Shown here piece by piece: positions 1-5,424 of a stretch of 5,424 nt of DNA. Source of the stretch: Chloroflexota bacterium. Lineage in GTDB: Bacteria > Chloroflexota > Limnocylindria > P2-11E. The translations under genes were made by a program, and so were the position numbers. The first letter of the stretch is position 1. Each line of letters opens with the position of its first letter. Below the pieces are notes generated by a model. It was not told the DNA's origin. It was given only the letters and a program-made list of their open reading frames with translations, and did no database searches. The DNA lies in assembly GCA_005881085.1 (NCBI GenBank), contig VBGU01000146.1, positions 1-5,424 of the forward strand, written 5' to 3'.

Positions 1-234
1 GACTTCCATGTGGTTGGTTAGGCGGACACGCGCGATCTTCCGAAGGGCCGAGTTCGGCTTCTTCGGGGTCATCGTGCGGACGATCGTGCAGACGCCGCGT
101 TTCTGGGGCGCGCCGCGGCGCAGCTCCACGAGACGACCTTTCTTCGAGTTCCAGGTCGTCCGGAGGGCCGGTGTGTCGACTTTCTTGCCTTGCGGCTTGC
201 GTCCCTTGCGTACGAGCTGCGAGATCGTGGGCAC
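1..234 (-). CDS. rpsL: 30S ribosomal protein S12, N-terminal 78 residues (3' end outside window)
   Basis: S12 is a small-subunit protein at the decoding centre, where it helps monitor codon-anticodon pairing and is the classic site of streptomycin-resistance mutations. The reading starts MPTISQLVRKGRKP and carries the diagnostic blocks PQKRGVCT, TPKKPNSALRK and ARVRLTN, so identification is secure. The Lys pair in TPKKPNS is intact, so the first streptomycin hotspot (Lys42 region in E. coli) looks wild type; the second (Lys87 region) is beyond the edge. Between PALR and APQKRGVC there are roughly a dozen more residues (about TTWNSKKGRLVELRRG) than in E. coli; comparable inserts occur in Bacillus-type S12. 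The GTG start at 234-232 is chosen because it gives the canonical MPTI N-terminus and has a strong Shine-Dalgarno sequence. In most bacteria rpsG and fusA follow. A promoter of its own lies upstream. Confidence 0.97.
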   Translation of the reverse strand, partial: MPTISQLVRKGRKPQGKKVDTPALRTTWNSKKGRLVELRRGAPQKRGVCTIVRTMTPKKPNSALRKIARVRLTNHMEV

Positions 235-238
235 GTTC

Positions 239-246
239 TCTCCTTT
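239..246 (-). promoter_or_regulatory. Shine-Dalgarno sequence of rpsL
   Basis: On the minus strand the sequence reads AAAGGAGA, with the AGGAG core five bases before the GTG at 234. It is a near-perfect match to the 16S rRNA 3' end and decides the GTG start. Confidence 0.85.
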
Positions 247-261
247 GTTAGTCACTCGCAC

Positions 262-353
262 GCGCACGTAATGCGCAGACGAGTACTTGGCGTGTTGCCT
301 TGGTTCTCTCCCCGACCGGAGAGCCCGCCCGGCATGGGCTAGGTCCCCGGGCG
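262..353 (-). other. Cluster of inverted repeats in the proximal rpsL leader
   Basis: Four short inverted repeats lie in the predicted untranslated leader of rpsL: GCGCA/TGCGC (262-266 with 272-276), CTCTCC/GGAGAG (306-311 with 318-323), AGCCC/GGGCT (322-326 with 336-340) and CGCCCG/CGGGCG (326-331 with 348-353). The last two share position 326 and overlap, so they could be alternative folds. Ribosomal-protein leaders often carry structures that mimic the rRNA site of a repressor protein, but no known leader family is recognised here, and GC-rich DNA gives short stems by chance. Confidence 0.35.
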
Positions 354-400
354 CAGCGCGGCCGCAGTCACAAGATCGCGACAGGGCCGATGCGCGAAAT

Positions 401-420
401 GACCGCCCCGAAGGGCGGTC
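401..420 (-). other. Perfect 8-bp hairpin with UUCG tetraloop in the rpsL leader
   Basis: GACCGCCC (401-408) and GGGCGGTC (413-420) are exact inverted repeats separated by four bases. On the minus strand the loop is TTCG closed by C-G, the hyperstable C(UUCG)G tetraloop; on the plus strand it is CGAA, so the minus-strand RNA is the likely functional one. It would form about 22 bases after the predicted rpsL transcription start. Only ATTT follows, so it is a weak candidate for a terminator or attenuator and could instead stabilise the 5' end of the mRNA. Confidence 0.6.
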
Positions 421-448
421 ACCGTCTCGTAAGACAGGCCGAATAAAG

Positions 449-478
449 AGTTTATCGGTCAGCAGCGGCCTGGGTCAA
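449..478 (-). promoter_or_regulatory. Predicted sigma-70/sigma-A promoter for rpsL
   Basis: On the minus strand, TTGACC (473-478, five of six to the consensus -35) is followed after 18 bases by TAAACT (449-454, four of six to the -10). The start of transcription would fall near 442, giving a leader of about 205 bases before the rpsL GTG. The AT-rich -10 region stands out in an otherwise very GC-rich gap. It is well placed to drive rpsL separately from rpoBC, which is needed because a terminator follows rpoC. No clear promoter was found facing the other way. Confidence 0.55.
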
Positions 479-517
479 CCGCCGGGAACCTCCTTTCCCG
501 CATGGAGTAGGGGTTTT

Positions 518-522
518 GGAGG
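518..522 (+). promoter_or_regulatory. Shine-Dalgarno sequence of the lipoprotein gene
   Basis: GGAGG, within TGGAGGT, lies ten bases before the ATG at 533. It is the only good ribosome binding site upstream of the plus-strand gene and supports 533 as the real start, rather than the GTG at 688, which has no comparable site close upstream. Confidence 0.7.
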
Positions 523-532
523 TCGGTAGTTC

Positions 533-691
533 ATGGTTCGACCCCTTGTCGTCATGCTCGCCACGGGGCTCCTGGCGGCTTGCACGCCGCTCGCCGGCTC
601 GCCCGCTGTCTCGGCGGAGGCTGCGCCGACCGCAGCAGCCGTGGCTAGCCCGCGCGGGCCCGACATCGCTGGGTTAACGGTTGCCCCGTGA
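533..691 (+). CDS. Lipoprotein signal peptide and linker, 52 residues, ending at a premature stop (5' part of a split gene)
   Basis: The reading starts MVRPLVVMLATGLLAAC: one Arg, a hydrophobic stretch of about twelve residues, and the lipobox LAAC with the acceptor cysteine at residue 17. This is a standard Sec/Lsp-type lipoprotein export signal, so the product would be cleaved before Cys17 and lipid-anchored outside the membrane. Residues 18-52 are an Ala/Pro/Ser-rich linker typical of the region just after the lipid anchor. It then meets a TGA at 689-691, before any folded domain. The next open frame starts at the overlapping GTG (688) in the minus-one frame. Adding one base to the CCCC run at 684-687 would join the two into about 306 residues. 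Taken alone it encodes an anchor with nothing attached, so it is most likely the 5' end of the gene at 688-1452. True mutation, sequencing error or programmed shift cannot be told apart here. Confidence 0.7.
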   Translation: MVRPLVVMLATGLLAACTPLAGSPAVSAEAAPTAAAVASPRGPDIAGLTVAP

Positions 692-1452
692 CGGTAGCCA
701 CGACAAGTGAGCACCCGAAAAACGGCAACACCGCGGCCTTCACCACCGCTTGGTATGTCAGCCCCGATCGACGCCTGTGGGCGAGTGCCGGCTACCGCTA
801 TTTCGAGGGCGGCAACAAGGTCCTTTGGGAGCGCGCCGGTTCGCGCGTCGACATTAGCGGGAAGCTGCTCTCGGGAGACACCAAGGCCGCAGGCATCCCG
901 ACCATCAGCGGGCCGCAAGGTTACGAGGGCATGGACTATCAAGCGAGTGGCGTGACGTTCCCGGTCCCGGGCTGTTGGGAAGTGGAAGCGCGCGCCGACA
1001 CCAGCGTCCTCGACTTCGTGACCTACGTGTATCCGACGGAATACCAGCCCGCGGCTGCCCGCACCGGCTGCATCGACCTTCGTCGTATCTACGACGGGAG
1101 TCTCGCGGTGCTCACAGCCACGGTCACCGCGGTCGACGATGACCTCCCCGGTTTCGCGCGGGTGAGCTTCCTACCAAAAACATCGTGGAAGATGCCTCAG
1201 GACGGCTTGGGCCGATTCGAACTGCACCTCGACCTCGAGGTCTACGCGCCTGCGCGCGCAAGCGAGACCTACGTGCTCTTCCTCTCGCATCAGCCCGGCA
1301 GATCGTGGCAGATCGTTTGTCCGTTCTTCACGCTTGCGACCATCGACGAGGGAGGCACGCTGCACCCAACCGCCATCCGCGCTGGATCGAGGAGATACCT
1401 TCCCGCCGACGCTGCCGGCTTGGATCGCGAGGTGCGCGCGCTCGCTGAGTGA
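688..1452 (+). CDS. Uncharacterised extracytoplasmic two-domain protein, body of a probable lipoprotein (254 residues from GTG)
   Basis: The function is unknown. The first half (residues 1-120) has an aromatic-rich pattern including AWYVSPDRRLWAS, GGNKVLW, TFPVPGCWEVEAR and LDFVTYVYP. I associate this pattern from memory with beta-rich lipoprotein domains common in Chloroflexota and some Actinobacteriota, where it follows a lipobox signal peptide. The second half (about 128-245) begins CIDLRRIYDGSLAVLTATVTAV and includes ETYVLFLSHQPGRSWQIV, resembling a small beta-barrel domain often found in the same proteins. Cysteines fall at residues 96, 128 and 211. There is no signal peptide or membrane segment in this frame, which is odd for such a domain; the missing signal lies immediately upstream in the other frame (533-691). 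The frame is open only from 649, after a TAG at 646-648, and the GTG at 688 lacks its own Shine-Dalgarno, so translation would need reinitiation at GTGA or a frameshift. It converges on rpoC and ends inside the rpoC terminator region. That this reading is a real gene is likely; its role is not known. Confidence 0.75.
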   Translation: MTVATTSEHPKNGNTAAFTTAWYVSPDRRLWASAGYRYFEGGNKVLWERAGSRVDISGKLLSGDTKAAGIPTISGPQGYEGMDYQASGVTFPVPGCWEVEARADTSVLDFVTYVYPTEYQPAAARTGCIDLRRIYDGSLAVLTATVTAVDDDLPGFARVSFLPKTSWKMPQDGLGRFELHLDLEVYAPARASETYVLFLSHQPGRSWQIVCPFFTLATIDEGGTLHPTAIRAGSRRYLPADAAGLDREVRALAE

Positions 1453-1483
1453 AACAAAGGAGGCCGCCTCTCGGGCGGCCTCC
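1450..1483 (-). terminator. Intrinsic terminator of rpoC
   Basis: GGAGGCCGCC (1459-1468) and GGCGGCCTCC (1474-1483) form a perfect 10-bp GC-rich stem with a five-base loop. On the minus strand the stem is followed by TTTGTTT, a U-rich run suited to Rho-independent release, 21 bases after the rpoC stop. On the plus strand the following bases are TCCTCCAAAC, with no T-run, so the terminator works best for rpoC. The hairpin also lies just after the stop codon of the convergent gene, and the U-tract overlaps that stop. Confidence 0.85.
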
Positions 1484-1504
1484 TCCAAACTCGCGAGAGC
1501 GCGG

Positions 1505-5424
<3,920 letters not shown>

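Noticed and set aside
484..499. GGGAA/TTCCC hairpin upstream of the lipoprotein gene
   Set aside because: The stem is only five base pairs with a six-base loop and no T-run; it is not convincing as a terminator or regulator.
424..520. Plus-strand promoter for the lipoprotein gene
   Set aside because: Bits such as TAAAGA and TTTATC are present but no -35/-10 pair with acceptable spacing was found; the AT-rich patch is better explained by the minus-strand rpsL promoter.
475..942. 155-residue minus-strand open frame opposite the lipoprotein gene
   Set aside because: It has no recognisable domain, lies antisense to a better-supported gene with a Shine-Dalgarno and signal peptide, and covers the rpsL promoter -35 region; long antisense frames are expected at this GC content.

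Overview
This high-GC window lies at the junction between an rpoBC operon and a str-type ribosomal protein operon. Both housekeeping genes are on the minus strand. rpoC (RNA polymerase beta' subunit) fills the right three quarters, runs off the right edge and ends at 1505. The 5' part of rpsL (ribosomal protein S12) runs from a GTG at 234 off the left edge. This is the classic bacterial order rpoB-rpoC-rpsL. The RpoC sequence (no large insertion in the trigger loop, a sandwich-barrel-like insertion in the jaw, a long helical clamp insertion, an acidic tail) and S12 with a mid-N-terminal insert suggest a high-GC member of Chloroflexota, perhaps a Limnocylindria-like soil or freshwater lineage. 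That placement comes from remembered family patterns, not a search, and is tentative.

An accessory gene on the plus strand (533-1452) sits between the two, convergent with rpoC and divergent from rpsL. It starts with a clear lipoprotein signal peptide (533-691) that stops after 52 codons. A long open frame (688-1452), offset by one base and overlapping as GTGA, carries what looks like the mature extracytoplasmic domain. The two pieces read as one lipoprotein gene broken by a one-base shift near a run of four C's.

The 298 bases between rpsL and the accessory gene (235-532) hold a good sigma-70-type promoter pointing at rpsL, a roughly 200-base rpsL leader with several inverted repeats (one a perfect 8-bp stem with a UUCG loop on the transcribed strand), and a Shine-Dalgarno sequence for each neighbour. 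A strong intrinsic terminator (1450-1483) ends rpoC, and its U-rich tract overlaps the stop codon of the convergent accessory gene. rpsL therefore appears to be transcribed independently of rpoBC.

No mobile element, CRISPR array or RNA gene is visible. The points most worth a second look are a Gly in place of the near-invariant Asn before the catalytic DFDGD motif of RpoC, the long clamp insertion, the split lipoprotein, and the structured rpsL leader.
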